Numbered from the stretch's first letter, positions 9,664-17,692 are shown. The stretch is DNA of 64,000 nt from Aricia agestis (GCF_905147365.1 NC_056412.1:6812001-6876000); one strand, 5' to 3'. Made by a program: numbers and translations. The notes: a model not told the origin generated them from the sequence alone.

Positions 9664-10868
9664 GATATTTTCTTAACGATATTACTCAAAGGCTTATACT
9701 CAAATATGCAGTCGTTTAAAATCAGACAATATGCAGCTGTCTGATCAGGTATTTCTTGGTCTGTTTCGATTTCTACTCTCACGTCGATTGAGCCTTTTAA
9801 CGTTTCGTGCTGTCGCGAACAGTCGATAACGAATAAGGGAGCAACGTCTCTGAATTCTTTCAAACTCATCAACGGCTCTGACCGACGTCCGTGATACGAC
9901 TGTTGAAATCTGGCATACTGTTCGTATAATAAAGTAAATTTGTCTTCTGTAAAACTGACGTTTAATCCCTCATATGGATAGTATGACGAATTTAAAAACA
10001 CTCTCACATCACGTACGTGACAGTGATCAAACTCCGCCATCGACAATTCACTGTTGTTTTTGCGGTTGGTTTGTAAAGCTAATACAACAAATCGCGGTTT
10101 TTCTATTTGAGATGAAGTTTTAATGGACCAAGTATGTTTACGAGTTTTGGGTAATAATGGATACTCGTATAAATCCCAGTTACGATATGCTAATGGAATA
10201 GCTCGATCTTTTTCTAATTGTTTTAGTAAATTTATTCTTTCGCGGTCAGATACTTTAATATGAGGTACTCTCCAGATAATTTTACTTATAACAATATCTT
10301 CCAAAACTTCTCCTGTTTTCAACTTGATTGCATTAAGGTTAGTGTTACATCTAAGCAACACTAACTCATGTTTGCAGTTAATGATAATTTTTTCATAATC
10401 TTCCGCAAATCCTAAAATCTTGTTTAGAGGAATGGATACAGAAAATTCTCCACCACTTGTATTATTTATACCTTCTGGCGACCACCCCCAAACTCGAGCA
10501 TATTTTGATTCGTTTTCATTTAAGGACAGATAAGACTTTATGGTCGTAGTTACACCTGCGTTTTTTATTTTATCTATTTCTACTCCATTTAATTCATATC
10601 TTATGTCTTGAAATAGAAATAACGCTGGATTATTAACGAAATGTACATTTGAAACCTTTTCTTTAGTTGTCCTGTTGTAGACAATTACTTTGCCTTCGAT
10701 ATACAAACTGCTGAGCGAAGGCAGCACATATAGGTCTTGTTGATTGATGGGGATTCGTATTTCATCATTCTTGTTGAAACTTGTTACATACGGTCTGTAC
10801 GAATGATACTCAAAACTTTCGATGCTGTTGTCGTATGAGGTTTGTTGAGATATGTTTAAAATATTCAT
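9660..10868 (-). CDS. mcp: Major capsid protein, double jelly-roll type
   Basis: 402 residues, the usual size for a Polinton/adintovirus double-jelly-roll capsid protein forming pseudo-hexameric capsomers. Supporting marks are an N-terminal 'NDEIRIPINQQDLY' strand region, 'FLFQDIRYELNGVEID', a central 'LELYEYP'-type segment (here WDLYEYPLLP) and 'FDHCHVRDVRVFLNSSYYPY' about two-thirds along. These match the insect DJR-like capsid family as I know it. The ATG (10868) lies inside a 4-base ATGA overlap with the 48-codon ORF upstream, and its own stop overlaps the next start in the same way. The frame is intact. Family assignment is from motifs, not from a structure search. Confidence 0.85.
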   Translation of the reverse strand: MNILNISQQTSYDNSIESFEYHSYRPYVTSFNKNDEIRIPINQQDLYVLPSLSSLYIEGKVIVYNRTTKEKVSNVHFVNNPALFLFQDIRYELNGVEIDKIKNAGVTTTIKSYLSLNENESKYARVWGWSPEGINNTSGGEFSVSIPLNKILGFAEDYEKIIINCKHELVLLRCNTNLNAIKLKTGEVLEDIVISKIIWRVPHIKVSDRERINLLKQLEKDRAIPLAYRNWDLYEYPLLPKTRKHTWSIKTSSQIEKPRFVVLALQTNRKNNSELSMAEFDHCHVRDVRVFLNSSYYPYEGLNVSFTEDKFTLLYEQYARFQQSYHGRRSEPLMSLKEFRDVAPLFVIDCSRQHETLKGSIDVRVEIETDQEIPDQTAAYCLILNDCIFEYKPLSNIVKKIS

Positions 10869-11011
10869 TTTATTAAACCAATTAGCTTGAGGTATTCTTT
10901 ATTGCTTTTGGTAAGCTTCTTTTTTAACTGCTGTCGTGTGTCTTTGTGAGAAGATCTTTTAGGACTGACTTGGACATTTGATATGGCAGGGGTTTTATGA
11001 AAATTTATCAT
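10865..11011 (-). CDS. Small basic 48-residue ORF between penton-like and capsid genes
   Basis: A short open frame bounded on both sides by exact ATGA overlaps. Its ATG (11011-11009) overlaps the stop of the penton-like gene, and its TGA (10867-10865) overlaps the capsid start. The product is very basic (Lys/Arg-rich, including KRSSHK and QQLKKKLTK) and ends in a hydrophobic 'YLKLIGLIK'. It could bind nucleic acid or act as a small capsid or core peptide, but no function is shown. The perfect fit between two genes argues that it is translated rather than accidental. Confidence 0.7.
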   Translation of the reverse strand: MINFHKTPAISNVQVSPKRSSHKDTRQQLKKKLTKSNKEYLKLIGLIK

Positions 11012-11679
11012 TTTTTTCTAAAATGTAAATACAATTGTACCTCTTCACCTCGTAAATTTATTTCTTTGTTATCAGCGTCTAACAGTCGTATATTGATGGA
11101 ACTAATAGAAGTTTGATTGACTGGAAAATAAATTAAATTTTTTGGTATTTCTATTATTCGATAACCAGGAGGTACATTAGGTACAAATTCGTAAATAATA
11201 TGGCTTGCTTTTCCGTTCACAAATGAACCACTAACTACATCACATTCAATCCTCACGATAGTTGTTGATAGAATGCTGACAGGATACTGTGAATCAGTGC
11301 TTATATTAGCTTTTATTGTTTCCATTCCAAAGCCTAGTATGTTGCCAATTGAATCATCTTTATTAAAATGAACGTCTTTAGAACAAAATATATTTGTTTT
11401 CAATGTGTTATTATTGCATCTTAGTTTAAGCAGTGTATTTTTTATGTTAGTTTTCAAATAATCACAAATATCTTGAAGCTCGTAGGACCCTTCAGGAATT
11501 TCGATCATTTCATTATCACCGTAATAAAACTTGTTGTTTCGTCCATCAATATTAGGTATAGAGTTGAAAGTTGAAAAGTGCAAAAGACCACATTCATAGT
11601 CTCCAAGAAGTTCCAACGTCGGAGAATAGTTTGTCGTCAAAGAGGCTCCGCTCCCGGTTATAGATACAGTGAAAGACAT
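11008..11679 (-). CDS. Penton-like / minor capsid jelly-roll protein
   Basis: 223 residues, located between the protease and the major capsid gene. The composition is beta-rich, with an N-terminal 'FTVSITGSG', then 'FNSIPNI', 'IEIPEGSYELQDICDYL', and a C-terminal 'VPPGYRIIEIPKNLIYFPV' leading to a basic FRKK end. These are typical of the single jelly-roll vertex/penton-like proteins found beside the double jelly-roll capsid gene in Polinton and adintovirus genomes. It starts 16 bp after the protease stop, and its stop overlaps the next ATG. The role at capsid vertices is inferred from family and context. Confidence 0.7.
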   Translation of the reverse strand: MSFTVSITGSGASLTTNYSPTLELLGDYECGLLHFSTFNSIPNIDGRNNKFYYGDNEMIEIPEGSYELQDICDYLKTNIKNTLLKLRCNNNTLKTNIFCSKDVHFNKDDSIGNILGFGMETIKANISTDSQYPVSILSTTIVRIECDVVSGSFVNGKASHIIYEFVPNVPPGYRIIEIPKNLIYFPVNQTSISSINIRLLDADNKEINLRGEEVQLYLHFRKK

Positions 11680-11695
11680 TTTGATACTGACACGT

Positions 11696-12121
11696 TTATT
11701 TATTTTTAATATTATTTAAATGTTTCTTCCAATATTTTTTTAAAAATTTAATACATAGATGACCACAGTTTGTTGTTCCAAATGCTTGATGTCTGTTATA
11801 ATTATAGTTTATGGGCAAATTATACATATATTTCATCAGTTCTAATGGTGGTTTTAAATTACCAAAGCTATCATAGTATTCTACGTAGCTGTTTTGTTTT
11901 ACATAGGCTACCCAATGTGTGCCAGGATTCACGTTACTATCTAAATTTACAATTCCACATTCTATTTTTCTAGGTTTTAAAGGCAACTTATCTCTCATGT
12001 AAACGCCGCGAAAGTATGGAATATCACTAGCATACTCCAATATGTCTAAATTCGTGAGCGCACGCCTGGGCAGCCGCCTAATTAGTTTTTTGATGGGTTC
12101 AAATATAACCCTGCTCCTTTT
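11696..12121 (-). CDS. pro: Adenain-like cysteine protease, entered by -1 frame
   Basis: C48/adenain-type maturation protease that cleaves capsid precursors. The His motif (GTHWVAY), an acidic residue in YYDSFG and the Cys motif (TNCGHLC) appear in the correct order. Conserved 'FRGVYMRDKLP' lies before them. The frame is open from 12121 but has no ATG until about 11998, which falls inside that conserved segment; an upstream TTG at 12040 is not a usual start. The frame is the -1 frame of the preceding PLA2-like gene, and the two meet at a slippery heptamer (12085-12091). From that point 129 codons remain, short for this family (adenovirus about 200), so a fusion product is plausible. The alternative is a decayed start codon. 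Confidence 0.8.
   Translation of the reverse strand, partial: KRSRVIFEPIKKLIRRLPRRALTNLDILEYASDIPYFRGVYMRDKLPLKPRKIECGIVNLDSNVNPGTHWVAYVKQNSYVEYYDSFGNLKPPLELMKYMYNLPINYNYNRHQAFGTTNCGHLCIKFLKKYWKKHLNNIKNK
12053..12091 (-). promoter_or_regulatory. Candidate -1 ribosomal frameshift signal (A_AAA_AAC then stop)
   Basis: The PLA2-like frame ends tcA AAA AAC TAA (heptamer at 12091-12085, stop at 12084-12082). A -1 slip places CTA next and continues into the protease. After a 5-base spacer, the next 27 bases (12079-12053) contain 21 G or C in an otherwise AT-rich gene, the right place for a stimulatory stem or pseudoknot. A_AAA_AAC is the slippery site of the mouse mammary tumour virus gag-pro junction. 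The structure was not folded here. Confidence 0.6.
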
Positions 12122-12810
12122 TTATGAGGTTTAATATATAATCCTTTTCCAAGAGCGACCGCTTCCATCATTCTGTTGTGTCTTTCAGATTCTTGGAGAC
12201 TCTTTTGTGCCGCTTTAGAATCGTTTACGGCTTTGGCTATACCTGCCGCACCTCCTGCTAATGAACCTAACGCCGACAATCCCGCAAAAATAGGAATAAG
12301 CGGTAAAAGTCCACCACATTTTGGAAGTGGAATTATACGTGGTAAACATATTCCTTTCTTTTTGCTGAACAGTTTTTTCGCAGCTGCATACGCATATTTT
12401 ATAGCAGAGTGATGATCCTTGGATTTAAGTTTTTTTAAATAGGCATGTATTTTTTTAATACCTTTCTTAAATGATTTAATACCACTTCCAGCTCTGATTT
12501 TTGTTTTCATAGCATTTTTTACTATCCACGAGGCAATCTTTTCTCCCTTACCAGCATCTTTTGATTTCAACCTCTTCTTTGCCATACTCAAAAGTTCTAA
12601 ATCAGCTTTACGTCGAGCACTAGGATCTTTATTTATATAAGCAATATCGTGATGCATGCAAGCTTCATCCAATTTGTTAACTCCTCGATCGCCTTGTAGT
12701 ATTCGTTTTTGAAGTTTCGTCCCAGGACCGCAAAATTGATATCCAGGTAAATGCAACTCAAACGGTAAATGGTCTATCAAGTTATTGATTACACCACTAC
12801 CTTCCTTCAT
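12082..12810 (-). CDS. Phospholipase A2-like / pX-like minor virion protein
   Basis: About 242 residues from the ATG at 12810; the frame also runs back to a GTG at 12837, but that is not a likely start. N-terminal PLA2 domain as in parvovirus VP1: calcium loop YQFCGPGT (residues 24-31) and catalytic HD dyad in CMHHDIAY (H54, D55). A Lys-rich middle follows (about 90-150), then a Gly/Ala/Leu hydrophobic segment (about 161-190) resembling the adenovirus core protein pX region. Such proteins are found in adintoviruses and are thought to help breach endosomal membranes and condense DNA. The C-terminus is an A_AAA_AAC slip site directly before TAA, which would fuse it to the protease. A TATA-like box lies about 40 bp upstream of the ATG. 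Confidence 0.85.
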   Translation of the reverse strand: MKEGSGVINNLIDHLPFELHLPGYQFCGPGTKLQKRILQGDRGVNKLDEACMHHDIAYINKDPSARRKADLELLSMAKKRLKSKDAGKGEKIASWIVKNAMKTKIRAGSGIKSFKKGIKKIHAYLKKLKSKDHHSAIKYAYAAAKKLFSKKKGICLPRIIPLPKCGGLLPLIPIFAGLSALGSLAGGAAGIAKAVNDSKAAQKSLQESERHNRMMEAVALGKGLYIKPHKKGAGLYLNPSKN

Positions 12811-12848
12811 TGATAAGTATGTATTGTGATATAGCACTGATTATGTGC

Positions 12849-12856
12849 TTTATATA
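12849..12856 (-). promoter_or_regulatory. TATA-like box before the PLA2-like gene
   Basis: TATATAAA on the - strand, in the short gap between integrase and PLA2-like genes. TCAGTG, an arthropod initiator-like sequence, follows but closer than the usual 25-30 bp. It could give the structural half of the block (PLA2, protease, penton, capsid) its own late promoter. Confidence 0.4.
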
Positions 12857-12857
12857 T

Positions 12858-13793
12858 CTAAATAACTAATTCACTTTTATCTATCCAACTGTTTTCTTCG
12901 GCACTCAATCCTAACCACTTCACAAAAAGTTTGTTGCCTTTTTTCTTTAGAACTTTTTCGATAAGATAAATATCAGGAAATTTAGTTTTTTGTAATTCTT
13001 TTCCATAAAAACAACCAACAATGTTTTGTTTATGTTTGTCTTGTAATTGATACGTTTGAGGACTAGTTTCGTTGACTTTTATGATGCGAAATATTTCCGT
13101 TGACCAATTAGGGGTGTAGCCTTTATAAAAATCTCCTTTGTATTTACTTATACGAACAAAATCGCCAACTCGAAAAGACGATTCTTTGCGTACTTTTTTT
13201 GGCTGTTGGCTTTTGATAATATTCAATCGAACTGTATTTTGATTTGAACTGTTAACGTCTATTGGTTTATGTTTTGTAATGCGGTGCAGAGTATTGTTAT
13301 AATTCTGCACAACGGACTTCAAATTATTTTTATACCATTCATATTTTCCACATAAACTAAATAATTTGTAAAGACGTAATTTTATAGTTCTTATCACTCG
13401 TTCGACGATAGAAGCTTTTTTTACAGAACATGTGGAATAATGATTTATGTTATAAGTTTTCATTAAATGCTTAAAAGAATCATTATAAAACTCTTTACCT
13501 AGATCTGTTTGTAAGTTTTTAGGTTTTCGTGTGGATTCTGATAATATACTGCACATAGCACTTGATACAAATTTTTTAGATTTTGATTTTAACGGTCTAA
13601 CCCACACGTATTTTGATAAAACATCAATTACTATGAGAACATATTTAAATCCTTTATTAATCGACGAATATTTTTGTAAGTCCACTAGGTCAGCTTGCCA
13701 TAAATCATCCAGACCTTTAATGACTGTATGTCGACGAGCGAAGTTTCGTCTCGCTCCTTTGTGTAGTTCATTCACTATATCTTGTTTACTCAT
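12858..13793 (-). CDS. int: DDE integrase with C-terminal chromodomain
   Basis: Retrovirus-like (rve) integrase of Polintons, 311 residues from the ATG at 13793; earlier in-frame codons begin only with TTG. Catalytic residues: D35 (WQADLVDL), D97 (QTDLGKEF) and E131 (KASIVERVIR), with about 33 residues between the second Asp and the Glu. The basic N-terminus (ELHKGARRNFARR) is typical of the family. A beta-rich C-terminal DNA-binding region follows, then a chromodomain (YLIEKVLKKKGNKLFVKWLG, with W near the end), which in other integrases guides insertion to marked chromatin. Its ATG overlaps the stop of the preceding gene in ATGAGTAA. All three catalytic residues are present, so it may be active. 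Confidence 0.93.
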   Translation of the reverse strand: MSKQDIVNELHKGARRNFARRHTVIKGLDDLWQADLVDLQKYSSINKGFKYVLIVIDVLSKYVWVRPLKSKSKKFVSSAMCSILSESTRKPKNLQTDLGKEFYNDSFKHLMKTYNINHYSTCSVKKASIVERVIRTIKLRLYKLFSLCGKYEWYKNNLKSVVQNYNNTLHRITKHKPIDVNSSNQNTVRLNIIKSQQPKKVRKESSFRVGDFVRISKYKGDFYKGYTPNWSTEIFRIIKVNETSPQTYQLQDKHKQNIVGCFYGKELQKTKFPDIYLIEKVLKKKGNKLFVKWLGLSAEENSWIDKSELVI

Positions 13794-14133
13794 TCTGAAC
13801 AGATTTTGCTGCAATCATGTTATCGATTTCTTGTTTTGTGTAGTAGATTTTACTAAAATTTGTAGTAGTAATTTTTTCTAAACTATGAAGAAAGTTTCTG
13901 ACATTACTTTGGATTTTCATCATTTCATTTTTAAGGGCTTGGACACTTTTATCTACGTATTCTTTATTCACAGCCTCGTCGTCTTTTTCTGGAATTTGCA
14001 CCCCTTTTAATTTCGATGACTTTAAATCGAATTCCCCTGTATCGGACCTTACCAATGTATCGCTAAGAATTTCAGAAAATTCAGATAATCGTAAACGCTT
14101 ATGAACGTGATGACCAAATTTGTCTATATTCAT
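13786..14133 (-). CDS. Coiled-coil protein of unknown function (fibre-like?)
   Basis: 115 residues. The N-terminal 'FGHHVHKRLR' and 'VRSDTGEFDLKSSKLKGV' recall short conserved proteins found next to integrase in insect Polinton-like elements. 'DDEAVNKEYVD' resembles the shaft entry of tail-fibre-like proteins, and the remainder is a heptad-rich helix (about 65-110). It could be a trimeric fibre or scaffold, but this is inference. Start overlaps the previous stop by ATGA (14130-14133); its own stop lies within the start of integrase. Confidence 0.7.
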   Translation of the reverse strand: MNIDKFGHHVHKRLRLSEFSEILSDTLVRSDTGEFDLKSSKLKGVQIPEKDDEAVNKEYVDKSVQALKNEMMKIQSNVRNFLHSLEKITTTNFSKIYYTKQEIDNMIAAKSVQNE

Positions 14134-14593
14134 TGCCGTCTTGCTGGGTTCTGCAGTGTAATAGAACTGCTAAATTTTCCTGATGGCAGCCTTATATATT
14201 TCATTTTTTTAATGATACCAGCTTCCTTCATTTCTTCAAGTATGGCATTAACTTCATTATCTAATCCCGTATTACCAGCTGCCCGAGATGCAAGTAATAT
14301 TTTTAGTCTCTCAACTAACTCATTAGGATCATTCCAGTATACTAAATCAGTGTCTTTCTTAACTTCTTTCAAAATGTTGATTCCTTCACCTCGCTGAAGA
14401 CTTTCTACGCTACTGGTATTATTTCTAGCGAATTTAAATAGTGGCTTTATCACGTGAGTATATTTGAACCCTTTATTACCATTTATTTGGTTCGATGGTT
14501 TCCAGTTACGTTTATGTGCATTTGTGTCGATGAGTAGCAATTTATAATTTTGTAAGTCTTCCTCTGTAATAATATCTAAATTAGGTTTTTTTT
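14130..14593 (-). CDS. Second half of a two-frame gene, unknown function
   Basis: Open frame encoding about 150 residues from the A-run at 14586-14593. It has no ATG near its beginning: the first possible starts are TTG codons around 14540. The protein has 'TNAHKRNWKP' near its beginning and a helical segment 'DPNELVERLKILLASRAAGN', known to me only from uncharacterised insect and Hydra proteins. It reads as a natural continuation of the upstream frame: the -1 frame has no stop between 14585 and 14540. Expression probably depends on frameshifting, or the gene carries a one-base change in the A-run. Confidence 0.65.
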
Positions 14594-15145
14594 GTACAAC
14601 AATTCTGCCAGACCAGAAGTTTTTTTTAAAGAGCGGCTTCTAATTTTCAGAACTTTTCCATCATCATGTAAACGGGTTTTGCCTAGCCAAAGTTTTCCTC
14701 GTTCACTTCTTACTCCATATGGTATATCTTCTTTCAGCGCTTCAGACGATACAGACCAAGACAAAGAATCGTTTGCGATACTCGGTGATGATTGAATAGA
14801 TTTAAATGAGTTCTCATGGATATCATTATCCTCAGAAGGTGATGTAGTAAGCGTTTTGTCAGGTGTTTTAGAACTAAAGTCGTCATTATCTGAATTTTCT
14901 TCATCATCAAGATCCGTCTCAGATTCTTCAAATTTTTCATGTGAACGATTTGAAGATTCTTCCACGTCTTCTTCATGACTTTTTTTTTCAGTTTTGCTTG
15001 CTAATAATTTTAGCGGACTGACGATCGGTTGAAATATCGTCTCCAGTGCCATGTCATTTGTGTTTTTAGTATTTTTTATCATTTCTACCTTTCTTTTCAC
15101 TGCAGACGCTGATTTCACAATTTGTTCCTTAAGATTCCGCTCCAT
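14576..15145 (-). CDS. Acidic protein of unknown function, first half of a two-frame gene
   Basis: 189 residues from a clear ATG (15145). Short basic/helical N-terminus, a long Ser/Asp/Glu-rich disordered centre (about 60-130), then a compact segment 'YGVRSERGKLWLGKTRLHD' and a Lys/Arg-rich end. It terminates at TAG 14578-14576, a few codons after an eight-A run containing A_AAA_AAC. A -1 shift there continues into the next frame. A TATA-like box lies about 65 bp upstream. Function unknown. Confidence 0.7.
   Translation of the reverse strand: MERNLKEQIVKSASAVKRKVEMIKNTKNTNDMALETIFQPIVSPLKLLASKTEKKSHEEDVEESSNRSHEKFEESETDLDDEENSDNDDFSSKTPDKTLTTSPSEDNDIHENSFKSIQSSPSIANDSLSWSVSSEALKEDIPYGVRSERGKLWLGKTRLHDDGKVLKIRSRSLKKTSGLAELLYKKNLI
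14585..14591 (-). promoter_or_regulatory. Candidate -1 slippery heptamer (A_AAA_AAC)
   Basis: The zero-frame codons are TAC AAA AAA AAC CTA ATT TAG. A -1 slip on AAC gives CCT and an open frame to 14130. Unlike the site at 12085-12091, no GC-rich stimulator follows. A one-base loss from the eight-A run, or a sequencing error in it, would look the same. Confidence 0.45.
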
Positions 15146-15207
15146 GTTAAGAATTCTACTCTGATTGATGTCTCAAGTTATACTACTACGTAGTGGGGTA
15201 CGTATAA

Positions 15208-15215
15208 GCTTTATA
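15208..15215 (-). promoter_or_regulatory. TATA-like box before the acidic gene
   Basis: TATAAAGC on the - strand in the 77-bp gap between the ATPase stop and the acidic protein ATG (15145). Spacing would place transcription start around 15180. No experimental support. Confidence 0.4.
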
Positions 15216-15222
15216 GAATAAA

Positions 15223-15909
15223 TTAATCCACTATTATAAATGTATCAAATTTCATTCTGTAACAACCATTATTTCGTTCACAATCCTTATTGATTACCAC
15301 ATAACTGTATGGTTTACTCCACACAGTTGAACACATTTCACGGAATTGCGACCACGTCATATCAGACCCTACATGTTCATCGTAGATGTGTCTTAGATTA
15401 ATCTCGTCTTGTTTAAACAATATGATGAGATTGGCATTATCTCTTACTAGTTGTTTCGGTATTTTAGTATAAGTTTGGTTAAGATAAAAGCAATCAATAT
15501 TTTTGTGACGACCCATAGCAAAATAATCACGTATATTATTTTGATTTTCGCATGCAACATCGTCAAATATTATGATAGAATTAGGTAAGGCTTCTTGTGG
15601 ACTTAAAATTTCACTGTTATGATTATACTTGTGATACGATGTATCCTCAACTTTTTCCAATACTTTTTCTAAAAAGACGTATTTAGGTTGATACAAAGAC
15701 TTTGAATACACATAAAGGTTTCTGAATCGTGGACCATTCGGGTGTAGTAACAAACTGATTACTAAATTTGTTTTCCCACAGTTTGAGGGACCACAAACAA
15801 TACTGCGAATGGTATTTGGTAGTAAATTTCCATGTCGCTTAACTTCATTTTTAACTGCAGGACAGACACATTCTAATTTAAGTGATTCTTTTTGTTTCAG
15901 AAATTTCAT
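15223..15909 (-). CDS. A32/FtsK-HerA-like genome packaging ATPase
   Basis: 228 residues. Walker A GPSNCGKT (residues 40-47) and Walker B IIIFDDV (about 112-118, with D116 and D117) fit the packaging ATPases of Polintons, adintoviruses and nucleocytoplasmic large DNA viruses, which pump the genome into the preformed capsid. 'LNQTYTKIPKQLVRDNANLIILF' near residues 143-165 contains the sensor-like NQ/R region. First gene of the leftward block. The frame is complete and of normal length. Confidence 0.93.
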   Translation of the reverse strand: MKFLKQKESLKLECVCPAVKNEVKRHGNLLPNTIRSIVCGPSNCGKTNLVISLLLHPNGPRFRNLYVYSKSLYQPKYVFLEKVLEKVEDTSYHKYNHNSEILSPQEALPNSIIIFDDVACENQNNIRDYFAMGRHKNIDCFYLNQTYTKIPKQLVRDNANLIILFKQDEINLRHIYDEHVGSDMTWSQFREMCSTVWSKPYSYVVINKDCERNNGCYRMKFDTFIIVD

Positions 15910-16078
15910 ATCTGTTTAATCCAATCGACCACTGTGATTAGTGGATTATGACAAAATGATAATCATGCAGTGTGTTGACTCATATAAACAGATAGCTTCA
16001 AACATACGAAATTCAATGTTCCTATAATAGCTCTCTAGATTTTTCAGCCGTCCAATCATCGATGAGAAGCGATTTTTG

Positions 16079-16398
16079 ATCACTTGATGCATGAACGAAC
16101 AGAAGTTATTGGGTATTCTGACACACCGAAGAGAGCGAGGGCGCGAGCGAACAGAGGTGCATGTCATGAGCGTGTCATTTCATTTACCATCAGTTGATGC
16201 ATAAACGTAAGTGGCACACTGACACACCAAAGTGAGCGAGGGCGCGAGCGGACAGAGGTGCATGTCGTGAGCATGTCATTTCATTTACCATCAGTTGATG
16301 CATAAACGAACAGGAGTTATTGGGCATTCTGTCCCACCTTCACCAAAGTGAGCGAGCGCGCGAGCGAACGGAGGTGGGACAGAATGCCCAATAACTCC
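16079..16398. repeat. GC-rich tandem repeats ending in a perfect hairpin (right end region)
   Basis: Three related units begin at 16079, 16189 and 16290 (about 110, 101 and 105 bp), sharing 'ttgatgcat.aacg', 'gagcgagggcgcgagcg' and 'catttcatttacc' blocks. The last unit is rearranged into a hairpin: arms 16313-16339 and 16372-16398 are 27 bp and perfectly complementary, with a 32-base GC-rich loop. It lies just beyond the last viral gene, where the right terminal repeat of the element would be expected. No matching copy was found at the left end. Confidence 0.8.
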
Positions 16399-16399
16399 C

Positions 16400-17690
16400 T
16401 ACTGTCCTTATTATTAATTATTTTCATAGTTATGAATAATTATTTATTTTCACTTTGCCAAAAATTCAGCCTTCGGATTTTCCTTGACATTGCAAATATA
16501 CTAACTTGTATCAAAATTACCAAACCGAAATATGTAAATAAAAGTTTGTATTACGATTCATGTTTTCAGCTTTGACAGATAATAATTATTAACCTGATAA
16601 ATTAAGAAGAACTATTATAGCGTAACAAATGTATGTGATCAGTGATATTTTAATTTGGTCGCATTATCTACTATTATACTACTATGGAGGAAAGTGACAC
16701 ATTGCGGCAAACATGTCGTATTAATCTTGTACATTGCAATTTCCTCGCGTTATAACAAGAATGAACGAATTGATAGTTGTTCACTCGTTGTTCACTTAAC
16801 ATTGCATTTACTAATCCGCTGTTAAATTTTTACTGTGGGACATAAGTATTTTAACAGTCTGTTTAATTTTCCAAGGTCCGTTAAGTAATGCCTTGTTAGG
16901 ATTTAACAAACAGAGGTTGGTGAAATTGGGTCTTAATCTATGGGCCACACAATATACGTTAATGTCAAGAATAATCGTAAATAGTCATAAAAACATGTCT
17001 TTTTGCCATCGCTTGATGCCACAATGTACTTAGAAAATAATATTTATACAATTTGACATTTGATGATATTACTAGCTATTTGACCGAACTTGGCCCGTTA
17101 TTCGATAAAACACGAATAAATAAGTAATGGCACTTACTTGGATATGCAATATGCAGCTCTGATATTATTTTAAAAGAAGCCAGCTCAAAAATTGCATGCA
17201 TTTTATTGCTTCATCCATGCTTCATACGCTCGGCTTGATGTATGAAATATGACGTCTTTAGACAATATGTAATTTGGAAGTTAAATTATAATTTAATTGT
17301 ATTATTAAGTCGGGCGGTTAATGGAGCAGGAACGGACCTCCGTTATCGGGCTCTTTGATTATGCAGATACCTTCGAAGCCTTCATTACAATTACGTTGTC
17401 ATTCGACGAATTTATTGACATTTTTAATAACCACGTAGATTGAAGGTATGATTTGTTCAGCGGATTTGCTTAATTACATTTGATATAATACCGGCCTTGC
17501 AACTCGATTCTTTAGTGCTTTAATGGCTAATTTTCTTTATGTGTTTACTGTTCATATAAGTCAAAATCATCTTCAATCCACTTACATGTGAAGTAACTTG
17601 TGAGTAGATGTGAATAATGATTAGATTATTTAGGAATACAAATAACAAAAGAAAACCTTTTGTACTATGCAATACGCCTATAAGGGCATG
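16400..17690. other. AT-rich DNA, nothing recognised
   Basis: Short open frames without gene-like composition, no repeats identified within the window and no RNA genes. Probably host intergenic DNA flanking the viral insertion. Confidence 0.4.
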
Positions 17691-17692
17691 GT

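Noticed and set aside
12811..12837. Extended start of the PLA2-like gene at a GTG codon
   Set aside because: GTG is not a normal eukaryotic start and the TATA/initiator-like sequences lie just upstream of it; the ATG at 12810 is preferred.
15946..16167. 73-codon - strand frame at the right edge of the element
   Set aside because: It overlaps the tandem repeat array, has no gene-like features and no conserved motif.
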